Assembly (NCBI GenBank): GCA_033220425.1
Contig: CM065646.1
Span: 3,789,501-3,853,500 of the forward strand
Direction of reading: 5' to 3'
Origin: Lepraria neglecta
Taxonomy: Eukaryota; Ascomycota; Lecanoromycetes; Lecanorales; Stereocaulaceae
DNA: 64,000 nucleotides
The position numbers and the translations under genes were made by a program. The notes beneath the pieces were generated by a model that was not told where the DNA came from, searched no databases, and saw only the letters and a program-made list of their open reading frames with translations. Of this stretch, positions 45,858 to 57,035 are shown piece after piece. Numbering within the stretch: the stretch's first letter is position 1; each line of letters starts with the position of its first letter.

Positions 45858-48286
45858 GGCTCATATCCTTTCGAAAGACGATCAGGAAAGGTTAATAGCC
45901 CCGTTGGGCGCAGTATGAGATGGTCTGTGGTACGAAGGTGAAAAAGGAGGGGTAGAAGAGGGGCATTGTTTACACGGAAGTGATTGCATTGTTTACGAAG
46001 AAGTGAATGGTGAATTACCATCGTGAAGCAATGACGAGACCCTAGCGCTCTCCAGGGTTTTCGCCACTTGTTCTTGTACGACAAGAGGGAAGAGACCTGA
46101 GAATCATCTATACTTAGACAGCGACCTTTTCATCTGATTCTATGCTAGGCGGAGGTAATCATTGGGCGTCCGGCACATTTTATATGCATAGACATAGGCT
46201 ACTGGCATGAAGGTGGTATAAAACATTGCCTCCAATTTTCTACAATACATTACGTCGATGCGACAGCCAGACAACCCAAATGATGAAACCGCACCAAAGC
46301 CCAACGACCTAGACCTGATAACCGGAGATCCTAGCAAGGAGAGTTGCACTCCATGCTCAACCAGGTTCCCCGTTAAGGCGATCTTTGGGTAGGCTGAACG
46401 GCCAACAGTGAACATCCCGCTCTGTACACCCCTCGATTGACATATTGAACAGGCAAATCAAGCAACAGGCGCCAAACTCCTCCGGAAAACAACCCGAGAC
46501 TCTACCATTATTTGAGAATACTCTCGACGCCAGGTGTTCCAACAGCCATCTCACTTCGTAATACTCAGATCCCATGTACCCTCGAGCACCTGAAAAGAGC
46601 CGTTCAGCTCATCTTCGATAGCCTGACATAACTCGCTCCAGGAACGTGCCTCGTTGGCACTGTTCTCAAAGCACACGCAGTCGCGGCAACGGCATACAAA
46701 GTCATCAGCATTGCGTCCGTCATCTCTCGTAGAAGGCTACTGAGAAGTGTCAGGACTCTGGGCCTTGTCCAAGCCCAGTCCAAGTCCCCGGGAAACCTCA
46801 CCAGGATGAGAGCCACGCGGATGCCATCATCTAGGGCTTCTGTGTTCGGGCCGACGAAGAGACTGGGATTGTAGTCAATCCATCACACCGTGACGAAACC
46901 CCTCGAGGAGCCGTGAAAGAAGTAATTGTCGAAAATGTTGAACAGATGTTGCAGTTCCTGATCGTCCTAGCGGAAATTCGTACGAAACGAGCTATTCCAG
47001 CGTCGTACGGCGTCGTGTTGAAATACTTGCACGGCCTCACTGTCCCTACGGTGGACAAAGAGCTGGCTAGGGGAGGTTGGCTGTTTGTGACCTAGAAAGC
47101 CGGGATTGTGGACGCAGAAAGGGATGTTGAGCCACCATGAAGGAGTGAGGGCTTACACATTTATTCCCTGCTACAATCGCAGCCCAGGTTCGAGACATCC
47201 TCAAAGAAAAACTGTCTGGTAGAGAAACAAAATTGTTGAACATGCAAAGCAGCTCAACAAAGAAGAACGTCATTAGTCGCAGGCCAGAACTCAGACATTG
47301 ATCTTGTGCACGCTGCTCGAGACATCATGAAGAATAGAGTTTTGTCTTAGAGGGAGGGAAATTAAGACGGTTGAAAACGTAAACCAGTGAATAAGAAGAA
47401 AGAGCATAGAGGTAAGTATGACATTTTTGGAGGTTGGCAGGCGGGTGAAGGCAGGGAGCAGCAAGACGCTTTGCTCCGTCAAGCTGGGACGTAGAGTCTT
47501 CCGTCAAGACCAGCATTTCCTGTGGACATTTATCTTTGACGTCCACCCTTCTTCAAGCGTTCATGATTCAAACACTGTATCTCAGAAGATGAAAGCACTT
47601 AAGATCAGAGAGCATTCTGAAGCCGAAGCATCGCGCTTCGTTCTTTGCTGGTAGATCAAGATAATCTTGCTCCAAGGCGTCTCCCTCAAAAAGTAGTGAA
47701 ACCCAATGCCTAGCTTTCCCGCAATATTCTTCGATCATTTCAGTCAATCCAGTCGAACCTTTTATGGTTTACTATACTTCTGATGGTAATGGCCGCTTAA
47801 TTTAAGAATCGTGGAATGGAACATGCTCAAATCACGACTTATAGAGTTAAAAAGTCTTGCAAAGAAGTTTAAAGTAGCTGAATAGCTTAAGTAGTATTAT
47901 AGGACCGGGTTTCAAAAAAATGATGTTATCTAATTTGAATCAAATGTAGATTTAAATTAATAGTCATGTGAAATTTTCCTTTCGCAGGCTACGACGATTC
48001 TTCTCAACTATTTGCAACAATCGCGATCCTAAACCACTCTCCTTGAAGCATAAGGTATCGCATTTTATCAGTGGCACGATCCTCTGGCCATTTGGTTGAC
48101 TGAAAGGAGAGTGGGTTTGTGCTCGTAAGCACTACACCAACCCAGTCTTTGCTACCAAGCTGCCTGTACATTCACAGCGTGCATTCTTATACTGACCACA
48201 GACAAATAATGTTATACTGAGTTTACTTTAAAGCTCACAGTGATCGAGTAGTGCACCTATGATGTCAACCACAAGTTCAAAGCCTG
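45858..48286. other. Gene-poor region with an AT-rich island
   Basis: No convincing intact gene. A plus-strand frame at 46835-47095 is protein-like (GFCVRADEETGIVVNP, EQMLQFLIVLAEIRTKRAIP, YGVVLKYLHGL) and directly follows an in-frame TAG, so it may be a remnant. From about 47700 to 48000 the sequence becomes clearly AT-rich with many TA steps. No terminal repeats or transposase were found. Confidence 0.4.
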
Positions 48287-49061
48287 TTGCTTGTGGGCAC
48301 TGCAAAATTTGTACCTCGTCAACCTCAAGATGCGGGCCAATCCACCGAGCATTGTCAGATGCTGAGAGTGATGGAAATGGCGCACATTTCGCTTGAGCGC
48401 AATTCCCACACCGCTGCAACCGTCATCAATTATTCTATCCCTGAGTTCAAAGTGAATGCGGAAGAAGACCTCCCGCCCCGTACACACCTCCAGCTCGAAG
48501 CCTTGGAGAGCTGGAAGCAACGGAAACTCTCCATGGAAGAAGTGGTCGCTGAGAAACGACTAGACCTGCACTCCAAATTTTTACATCTTCGATGACTTCT
48601 TCTTTGCTGGTGCTCTTGGAAGATTCACCTGGATCCGATGAGTCGAATCACAGCCAGGCCACTACGGGAAAACGAAATACTTGGCCGGTAAGAACGAGAC
48701 CCTCGTGATAGATATCAACAAGTCCGCTGAGGGACTCTGGACGGAGCGCGTGATTCAAAGGATACTCAGTACTGTATTGCATCAAATAGCGCATGCAATG
48801 TTTAGAGTCTTTGTGTACCGTTGTGTAAATTGCCGGTGCTTTAGAAGTATGGTCTTGACTATCGGTGTCACTGGGCACGGGCCATCCTGGATGACATTAG
48901 GACAGGCTATGGAGACCGAGGCCAGGAGGTCCTTTGGATTTGGGAAGGCGTGGTTGATTGCAGGGAGAACGGTGGAAATTGCTAAGAATAGAGCTTTCAA
49001 GAAAAAAGGGCAGCTGAGAGAATCGGACGAGGTTTCAAAGTCGCTGTGGGATTTGCTATGA
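48287..49061 (+). pseudogene. SprT-like zincin, copy 1 (HQIAH)
   Basis: The most upstream member of a tandem family. It reads HLQLEALESWKQ, then in another frame IFDDFFFAGAL, TGA at 48639, and then TVLHQIAHAMFRVF, a cysteine cluster (YRCVNCRCF) and IGVTGHGPSWMTLGQAMETE. The position equivalent to the zinc-site HEMAH in copies 3 and 4 reads HQIAH, so the catalytic Glu codon is CAA (Gln). The C-terminus ends at 49061. With a stop, a frame change near 48576 and no catalytic Glu, it should not make an active protease. Confidence 0.7.
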
Positions 49062-49499
49062 TGTTGCAGTGTTTCTAGGGGATCTAGTCATGACCGGATT
49101 AGGTAGAGGTGGAAGTAAAATTTTAACGATAACGATAAGGAATGCTCACCACTCCATAGATATGTACAAAGCCTGCAAGAGCAATGGTTACAAGCGCTGT
49201 CATACATGTAGTGTGTGCGTTTGTGACGAACAGCGAGCAGAACCAGTGATGGTGTAGCTATCAGACCCTGAAGCCTTTTTGATTCAAACATCTTTCTCTC
49301 GACAAAGAAAGAAACGTTCTGAATCAATGGAAGGTTTCCTGGCCGACGACGATTTCTTCCATGGAGCACTGAAAGCTAAGAGCACAGTGTAGTGGATCGA
49401 CGTCCGGCTAGGCACTAAAGGCTAAGTAATAATTGATCCTAAAAATACTTAGCGTGTCCTGATCTCCGTCTGCAAGCCTTCAGGAGCATGAACTAAGAG

Positions 49500-49833
49500 G
49501 GAACCCCACACCTGTTTGAGAGTACTTCTGTATGAGATGATACATGGAGTTTTCTTTGCACCAGCCTGCGGCTACAGCTGTTGTTGGTGCAAAGTCACTA
49601 GAGCCAAGATCACCGGTGTTAAAGGACATGGACCGACCTTCAGAAAGCTTGGAAATGCAGTGGAGAAAGAGGCGAATAAAACCTTTATGGGGTTCCCAGA
49701 GGAGTGGTGGCTGAATTGCGGTGAGGACGGTACAGCCTACGAACAGGAGCGCAGTCATCTCGACTTCTTGTTGCGGGTGGGTGAGCTCAGTGATCTGACG
49801 GATGATGAGAAGGCGGAATCAGATTTGCTGTAG
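49500..49833 (+). pseudogene. SprT-like zincin, copy 2 (YEMIH), truncated
   Basis: Only the C-terminal half is left. It begins around LLYEMIHGVFF (first zinc His replaced by Tyr, TAT at 49532-49534), continues with a cysteine-rich GYSCCWC and ITGVKGHGPTFRKLGNAVEKE, and ends at 49833. The N-terminal half found in copies 3-5 is absent, so this is a partial duplicate or a deletion product. Confidence 0.65.
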
Positions 49834-50861
49834 TCATGGTTGGCGGTCGAGCAGCCATTGTATCACTTTGGGGATTGTTTGAGCAGCAAGTATGGCGGTT
49901 TTGAGGATATTCGAGCAGCAGATAATACAGTGTCCTTGATAGCCGAGCAACCATTGTGCTAATATTGAAAATTTCAAATGAAATGCGTGTCTATGTCGGA
50001 GGACTTAACTTAGAGTTGATTAGACTAAATGATAATCATACCTTTGTATAACCAATGAAGTTCTAGGTTCTTAATTTCAACGCATGTATTGTGGATGTTT
50101 GCTTTCACGTGACGGCCTCCCATCTTCGTATGGTTGCTGGATCCCTGGATAGAGAGACCTTCTTACTGATCTGATTCGTGTGCTATGCCAGCGATGGCTG
50201 AAACCGGTTCAATCCTGCTTCGCATACAGCTAGTCTTGAAACCAAAGATGCTTTCTCTCACTGAATGTCTTTTCGTACTCCTCAGAGATAGAAGAATATC
50301 CAATCGAGAGCAGGCCCTAAAGCTGAGACATTTCACTCCGTACATTGTCACTCTGCTTAAGACAATTCCAGATGAATCATTACCTGCAATGAGCAGCAAA
50401 GAAGCGTTGTCTCGGACTAAACCGAGAGAAGATATAGAAATTCGCTGCTGCAGCAGGATCCTTCCTCTCTACTATCATCAAGATCCGAGAGGTGCCATCG
50501 TTGCTCACCCACAAACTAGAGCCTGCATCTTGCTTGGTTCTCAATAATCCAAGGGCGAGCCATAGAGCCTGATCCGTGATTTTCGGCTTCTCTGGACGCT
50601 CCATCGCCCTGCCCCGGATATCAAGCTCTTTCTTCGGTCTTAAGAAGCATCTCTTGCAACTCTTCGGTACCCCCAGAACAATTAGTCCGCGCTTCCTTCG
50701 ATCACTAGAAGTACATCTCGTTACTCCTCAGCTCACTGGACTCAACCACTTTGTGCACCACTCATTCACTTGAAATCTTCACTGGCACTCTTCAGGGCAC
50801 TAGGATTGACTATCTCCCACTGCATAAACCAGACTTTAGCGTCTCAAGTTAGCTGCCAATC
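49834..50861. other. Spacer between SprT-like copies 2 and 3
   Basis: No zincin motif here. A plus frame (50185-50547) of 120 codons has leucine-rich text without a recognised domain and is doubtful. Confidence 0.35.
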
Positions 50862-51706
50862 ATGCCTCCCAGAGACTTTATATCCCACGACTGCGGAGTG
50901 TGCATCCGTTGCGTGAGAGATCATTGGTGGAAGACCGTCCCAACCGTGGACCAACATCCTGATTTCTGCTATACGATGTCTACGAGGGCCGGTACTCCAG
51001 CATTGCAGCCCCGAAGCTACCATAGCAGCGACCTCGTCGATGGGTTCTTTCGCCTGTTGGGGAAGGGTATCGCAGACTTGAACGAGAAAGGCGTCTACCG
51101 TCCTATCGGGATGCAAGAGAAGGCATTGGAGAGATAGAACCAGTCCAATTTCCAGTTGGATAAGAACACCAACGAAGACTTCCCTCTCCAGCTAGTATTG
51201 GAGATATTTGACAATTACTTCTTCTGCGGTGCGTTGAGAAAATACTCCGACGTCGTGTGGACTGACAAAAACCCGGACCACCCAAGCTACGGCCACATAT
51301 CAGATCTGCCAGGAAGTCCTGGCCATGTGCTGATACATATCGTGAGACCGCCAAGCCGAACTTGGACTCATCAATTGCTGGAGTCAGGACTTGGCACCTT
51401 ACTTCACGAGATGGCCCATGCTGTATTTGTAATATATGCATGTCGCTGCGACCCGTGCTCATGCAACACCACGGCGGCGAAGGGTGAAGGCGTTACTGGA
51501 TATGTCCTCTTTGGAGGAAGCTGGGTCAAGCGATGGAGGCGGAAGCGAATCGAGCGCTGTGTGAGCTCGGAGTTAGGTAGACTATCGACGCCGAGCGACA
51601 GGGATACTCACGTTTCCTAGGGGTGAAGAAGATTGTCGAGTTGCACATTGAAGGAGACATCATGACTCTTGGCCTTCAGCAGCTCCAGAAGGCCATGTTT
51701 ATTTAA
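50862..51706 (+). pseudogene. SprT-like zincin, copy 3 (HEMAH intact)
   Basis: This is the best-preserved copy. The N-terminus (MPPRDFISHDCGVCIRCVRD) leads to PRSYHSSDLVDGFFRLLGKG and EKALER, where TAG (51135-51137) stands at the site of a Trp in copies 1 and 4. The same frame continues IFDNYFFCGALRKYSDVVWT and TLLHEMAHAVFVIYACRCD with both zinc His (codons at 51405 and 51417), Glu and the Cys cluster. The frame is lost near 51520 and resumes as GQAMEAEANRALCELGVR. TAG (51578) follows, then GVKKIVELHIEGD and the end at 51706. SprT-like proteins bind zinc and cleave or bind chromatin or DNA-linked proteins; that role is only inferred. Confidence 0.75.
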
Positions 51707-52369
51707 TCATGTGGGGCGATGGGGAGCTGGGAAAGAAAGCTGGAACGGGGCTCTTTACAAGCCATCTTCTTGGCAAGTGAAATTTATTATTCGAAACCTA
51801 GGGCGTTTCGCCTGGTAATCTGAGCTTAACCTGTTCTAAATTTTGGAGGGAAACGAGCTGGAAACCTAGAATTTGTTGGCCAGAGAAGGTATCGAATTGC
51901 TCAGGTGGCAATACAACTCCAGATTTCTTGATCATTTGCGAGCAGTGTAATGGAAGGTTGTTGGCGCTGGTTTGCTGCAATAAGTTGAGAGCTGAGCGCA
52001 GAGTATGGCTTGCTTAATTATCTCGGATCGCTGGGAACTTGCTTGTATGTCAGTGTAATGTGTAATAGACAATAGGAATGGCGACTACCTTTTTAATCTG
52101 CTTATTGAACATCAAAGGCTCTAAGGCTGCTCGCGGTTATAGACGTTTTCCCTTCCCACATTGAGATTCCATCACCTAGAAGGTCATGGAAACATCAAAC
52201 ATAAAGAAGCCAATGTCCATGTATGAGACACCGGGTACTAGGCGCAAATTTCTCTCCTTCGTTCGGCTGCAATCACAGGCACCGCGAATCATATATGGCT
52301 GGTCTCCGCCCAGAAGTGGGATCCGTGCAACACTCAACCATCCATTAGCCTAGAGCCCGTCGTATCATC

Positions 52370-53404
52370 ATGGCGGCGAATTCCTGGCTAGCACATTTTC
52401 CCCGCCTCCGCCTGTTGTGGCCGTCCCCTTCGACACCAGCACGACATCGAAGATTCTGTTTTGATCAATGCACGCGATATAGGGGGAATTGCAGCCACTT
52501 GAGCCCCAGATGTTACCCGAGCGATGTGGTCGTCGAGGGACTTCTTTTCTTGTTCGACCAGGACACTATGCGTGGCGACCCCCTCACAGAGATGCAGCGT
52601 ACAGCGCTCGGGGAATGGAAAAATTTGCCCATCTCTTTGCAAGGATCCTACCACACACTCCGTTCACAGAGGGTCCAAGCTACAACATGTTGCATCTGGC
52701 CTTTCAGGCGTTCGGTGATTATTTCTTCTGCGGAGTTTTGCGCAAAGAGAACCGGGTGACCATTGGCTGGACCGACATTCCTCCGAAGAGATCGCGCTAC
52801 GGCGAAACAGCATATTGGCCAAATGACGATACCTGAGTACGGATCAACATAGTGAGAGATTTCGCACACTAGAACCGGGACGACAACCGGGACGACATGC
52901 AGCAGGTGTTGAATACGTTACCCCATGAGATGGCTCATGCCGTATTGATGATTTTCGGTTGTGACTGTCCAGCTTGCAACCACAACGTTTCGAGGGCGAA
53001 CGCTGAAGGGCTTGACGGACATGATCCAGTGCGGAGGAAGCTGGCTCAGGCTATGGAAAGAGAAGCGAATCTGTCCCTTGGGAGAGTAGGGCATTCTTGG
53101 AACATGGACGTTCATGTGGGGGGCGTTTCACATCAAGGGGAGGTAGAGGCGATTGTGAGAGAGGTCGGCGCGGGAAGGATGAGTGCGCCTGACGGGGCAA
53201 GTCGTGGGGACGGTGTTCCAGGATCTTCGCATTTGAGTTTATTTCATTGAAAATCTCCTGTCGACTTGGATATGTGATCAGCACATGAAGGCAGTGGATC
53301 ACATTGAGCTGAGTTGGATGCTCTTGCTGGAACAGTTGTTGATGGACAGATTCAGAGTGGCCAGATTGGAGGAGGTTAGAAGGGCGATTTTTCGCGAGCC
53401 TTGA
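52370..53404 (+). pseudogene. SprT-like zincin, copy 4 (HEMAH intact)
   Basis: It reads PRCYPSDVVVEGLLFLFDQD and MQRTALGEWKN in one frame, then HLAFQAFGDYFFCGVLRKEN and IGWTD in another. TGA (52834) and TAG (52870) break the linker before TLPHEMAHAVLMIFGCDCPAC, whose zinc-binding His codons are at 52924 and 52936. AEGLDGHDP and KLAQAMEREANLSLGRVG follow. The shared C-terminal motif MDRFRVARLEEVRRAIFREP ends at 53404. The core is intact but the gene cannot give a full-length product. Confidence 0.72.
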
Positions 53405-53968
53405 GCGATGTTGGTTTCCGGTACCATTGATCCAGTAGACAGCACCGTTTCGAATTTTACAAGATGTCCATGGAGATGTGCGGAGAGCCGAAGCCCAAGA
53501 CATGCACGGTGACCCATGAGTAAAGCCTGTGAAACTTTGTTAATGCTTTTCTCCTTCGGCCATTTCGCCTTCTGGTCCACCTCTCTGCTTTAACAGGAGC
53601 GTTGTCAAATTCAATGACTTGTATTCAGAAGGTTGTGCATCCCTTCAACTCCTTCTCATTGAATGTCTTGGGCTTTTGTATGTGCTGCCTATAGTGACAT
53701 AAAGAACACAAAAAAGTAGAAGACGTGGTTACTACTGGCATGAGCAGAAAACCAATTTTGCATCAATGACAACGGCGTGGGCCAAACAATCATGCGATGC
53801 AATCAACATATAGGCAACGCTAGGCTGTATATCATAGCACAAAGGATGCATTGAGATACCACATCCCTTTATTCATTAGCAAAGCACCATTATCAGACAT
53901 AAGAAATGGTCCCACGTCCGAACTGACACACATGAGAACTTCAACAGCCGACAGCCCCTCGTACCAGC

Positions 53969-54869
53969 ATGTCTACAGAAGTCGGTCTCGGGGGCCCCGT
54001 TTCCTTTCCATCCGAGGGCACTTCCAGGACCTCCCCGACAACACCCAAAGTTCCGTTTCGCCCAATGCATACGGACGAGCGGCCGATGTACCCATTTGGC
54101 CCCAAGACATTATCGCAGCAAGGATTTGGTCAGCGGGATGCTCACTTTGTTGGACAAGGAAATTATGAAGAGAAACGACAACAAATTCTTAGGAATGCAG
54201 ATGCGGGCAATGGACTGCAGGGATGACTTGGCAGCCGAGCTGGCCAGCGTTGGACCAGGTCTTTCTACCTTGGAGGATCCTATTTTGAATTCTTAAAGAC
54301 GGCTTTCAGAAGGTTTGACGACCATTTCTTCTGCGGGGCATTAAGGCAGGGTCCTTGTCGGGTGGACAGGCCCTCGCCCGAACGGGGAGCTAGGTTGGAC
54401 AGATTGCCTTCCTATGAATGACAAGAGGGTGTCCTTTCGGATTGCGAGGAAATCTGGACGTTGCAGCCCTTCCAAAATCCAAGAAGTCTCGAACACATTG
54501 CTCCATGAGATGGGCCACGCCGTACTCATGGTCTTTTCTTGTCAGCGCACTTGTTGTATGAAAATCATTGCTGAAGCCAGAAGCTATGGAATAACTGGCT
54601 ACGGACCTTCCTGGCGAGTATTGGCTCAGGCAATGGAGCAAGAAGCCTCCAGGTCCATTGATCGAGTGAAGTGGCGAGAAGCGAACAGATGCCCGCGTCC
54701 AGTGAAGAGCGCTTGGGAGTGGAGCGCTCGGTGAGGAAGTGTCTCGCATTTGCTTGAAATCGAGGAAGTATTTGAACGAATCATCAAAGGGAGACTACCG
54801 TTATCTAGGCTAAAGCAGGTCAAGAGGGCCCTATTTCGTGATCCGTTAAGCCACCTTCTGGATGATTGA
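53969..54869 (+). pseudogene. SprT-like zincin, copy 5 (HEMGH)
   Basis: It starts MSTEVGLGGPVSF and then, in another frame, shows APRHYRSKDLVSGMLTLLDK, AFRRFDDHFFCGALRQG and, after a further frame change, NTLLHEMGHAVLMVFSC (zinc-binding His codons at 54504 and 54516). ITGYGPSWRVLAQAMEQEA follows. TGA at 54732 separates this from VFERIIKGRLPLSRLKQVKR and the end at 54869. The order of blocks matches copies 3 and 4 throughout, which proves common descent of the array. Confidence 0.72.
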
Positions 54870-55417
54870 TTGTGTTCTCGGCCCCTCGCGTTGGAGTTCA
54901 GCACAGGACTTAGGGAAGGGAGGTGAGATCTGGCTTGAAGCAGGAAGGGGACCATGTTCCCTTGAAAGTCGCGAGGCTTCGCCTCCGGGTTGATCGGTCG
55001 AAATAGCTGTCTTTGTGTCCGAAGTGGCGGATTCTGACGTGTCTGCGCGATTGTTCCTCATTTCATATAGAATAATAGCGTCAGCGAGCTCATCATGCTC
55101 CACAATACGGTCTCTTTGTGACCTCCCTTGCAGGTGACTGAACTGGAATGGGGCTCTTTGTAAGCCAATGATTTGGTGGGTGAAACTTCTTCTGCCACTC
55201 CAGTTTCTAGGGCGTTTGTACCGACACCCTGAGTCAGATGCATGCCGTTTTCGAATCGCAAGGAGCTCGAAATATGGTTTTCAACAGTGAAGCGGAGTTT
55301 CAGGTTTGGCAAGATTGCGGTGGAATTCCAACTTTTCGTCATCCGTGAGCCTCCCCAGTTCCAAATCTGTGCAAAAGCCCACTCAACCTCGTCCTCTTTG
55401 ACAAATTCTTGACTCCC
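54870..55417. other. Gene-free stretch after the SprT-like array
   Basis: Only short unsupported frames. No sixth zincin copy was found here. Confidence 0.45.
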
Positions 55418-56626
55418 TCACACATCCACCTCTCCTCTTTCCTCCCTTTTTCTTTGCCCCCCCTCCCACAACTCCCTCAAACTCACTCTTCCCCCTCCGT
55501 TCTCTTCCTCTTCCTCCCTCCTCCTCAACCTAACCCTCAACGGCGCCTCCCCCTTCCCCAGTCCCAAATCCCTAAACCCATCAGCAGGCACCCTCCCCTT
55601 CAAATCCTCCACCATCAAGCTCCTCCAATCAAGATGAAACGGGCCGTAATAATGCTGCCTTTTTATGTACGCATGGTGATTCATCACGGATCTTGTAATC
55701 GTAAGGTGGAATTCTCTTCTAGATTCTTTGAGGCTTGGTTGGGCAGAGGGGGGGAGGTATAAGGTAGTTCAGTCGCGGAAGTAGTTGAAGGTGTAGGATT
55801 AGGCGTGAAAGGTTTAGGGGTGCGTGGAGAGATTGTAGTTATCGTGTTGGCCTGAGGAGTATCGGAGTCGTAGGAAATCGTTGCTTGCAAGCCCTTGAAA
55901 GCAGCGAAGCCGTCTTCAGCTGAGATGGCTCGTTCGCGATGTTGGTGAGGTTTGTGAGGTTTGTGAGCTTCTTTGAATTCTTCTTGTGCTTCTTCTTCCG
56001 GCTCTTTGGCAACTTGTATTCTTTCTCCAATGATGGCAGCCTCCACTGCGTCGTCTTCCTTCTCTTGCGCCTCTTGAGCTGCTTTGGTTGTAATGTATTC
56101 GGACAGAGGCAAGCTGGCATCAACCTTCCCTAGCTCAAAACGCAACGGACTCGCATTGATGATTTTCTCTGCTGACTCTGTGTTCTGGTAGATCGCTAGT
56201 GCGGTGTTTTCTGCATGGAGGTCTGGCTCATGCTATCCCCGTTGGACATGTTAGCCATTCTGTAGACCCCTCAGTAAGACTGTCCAACGAAGAGGTATGC
56301 ATTCAACGTACTTTCAAATGCTTATACATAACAACATCCCCATACTGCTGCAGCACGCGCAGCACTTCTCTGCTTTCTCCAAGATTCCGGGGCCGGGGAT
56401 GGATTTTGACATGGACGGCTCGGCCTGCTGTGCGGGCGTAGGCAGGGATGGCCTGGCCAGCAAGAGCGACTCTGGGTGCTGTCATGCTGCATTCGTAGCC
56501 GTCAATGGCTTGAGCGGAGAGTTGAAGTTGGAGAGAAGGGGAGCTCAGACAATTAGGGCTTGCGCTTAGGGTTTGGTTTGGAGAGAGGCTTGGCGAAATG
56601 AAGGCAGTGGCATGTTTCTGTAGCAT
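55418..56626 (-). CDS. RRM-like conserved protein with a homopolymer frame change
   Basis: Exon 1 (56626-56312) joins in phase 0 through GTACGT...GATAG to exon 2 at 56232. The first part reads RAVHVKIHPRPRN, SREVLRVLQQYGDVVMYKHLK and NTALAIYQNTESAEKI, which fits a degenerate RNA-recognition fold. An acidic, Glu/Ala-rich segment follows. The conserved C-terminus (HLTITRSVMNHHAYIKRQHY, then GPFHLDW and MVEDLKGRVP) is reached only if one C is added to the seven-C run at 55748-55754. I recognise the pattern as a conserved Pezizomycotina protein but cannot name it. It may be mitochondrial or RNA-related, which is uncertain. Confidence 0.6.
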
Positions 56627-57035
56627 TGATATTGGTAATCGAATTGTAACAGACTAAAGTTGCTGTAGCTTTCCTTGCTGAATGAGCTGCACATTTCAAA
56701 GGAAGGGCGAGCAGACTGCTCAATAATTTGGTGATTTTCAATGTGAAGAAGTCCCGCTCTATTGTTTGCTTTTCTAATTATTGGCCTCTATTACAATAGA
56801 CGCTCCACCTGTATTGTCTCATCAAATCTAGGGCATTATCCTGAACAACCAAACTGTAGCAATGGAGGTTCTGTTGTACCCTCCAGCATCATGCTACACC
56901 CTAAGCCGTTTCTGAAATCTCATCACGATTCATCCATCCGAAAACATCCTCGCGCCAGAACACCTACATCCATCTCAAATATGTACACATTCAATGTGGC
57001 CTCACATCACAATCATTATGCCGTTGCCAATCAAA

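Noticed and set aside
14884-54734. Reassignment of TAG to an amino acid
   Set aside because: Intact genes in the same window (the protease at 2081-4028 and RXT3) end naturally at TAG, so a changed code is not supported.
54870-55417. A sixth SprT-like copy
   Set aside because: No HExxH, FFCGAL or TGxGP block could be read in any frame.
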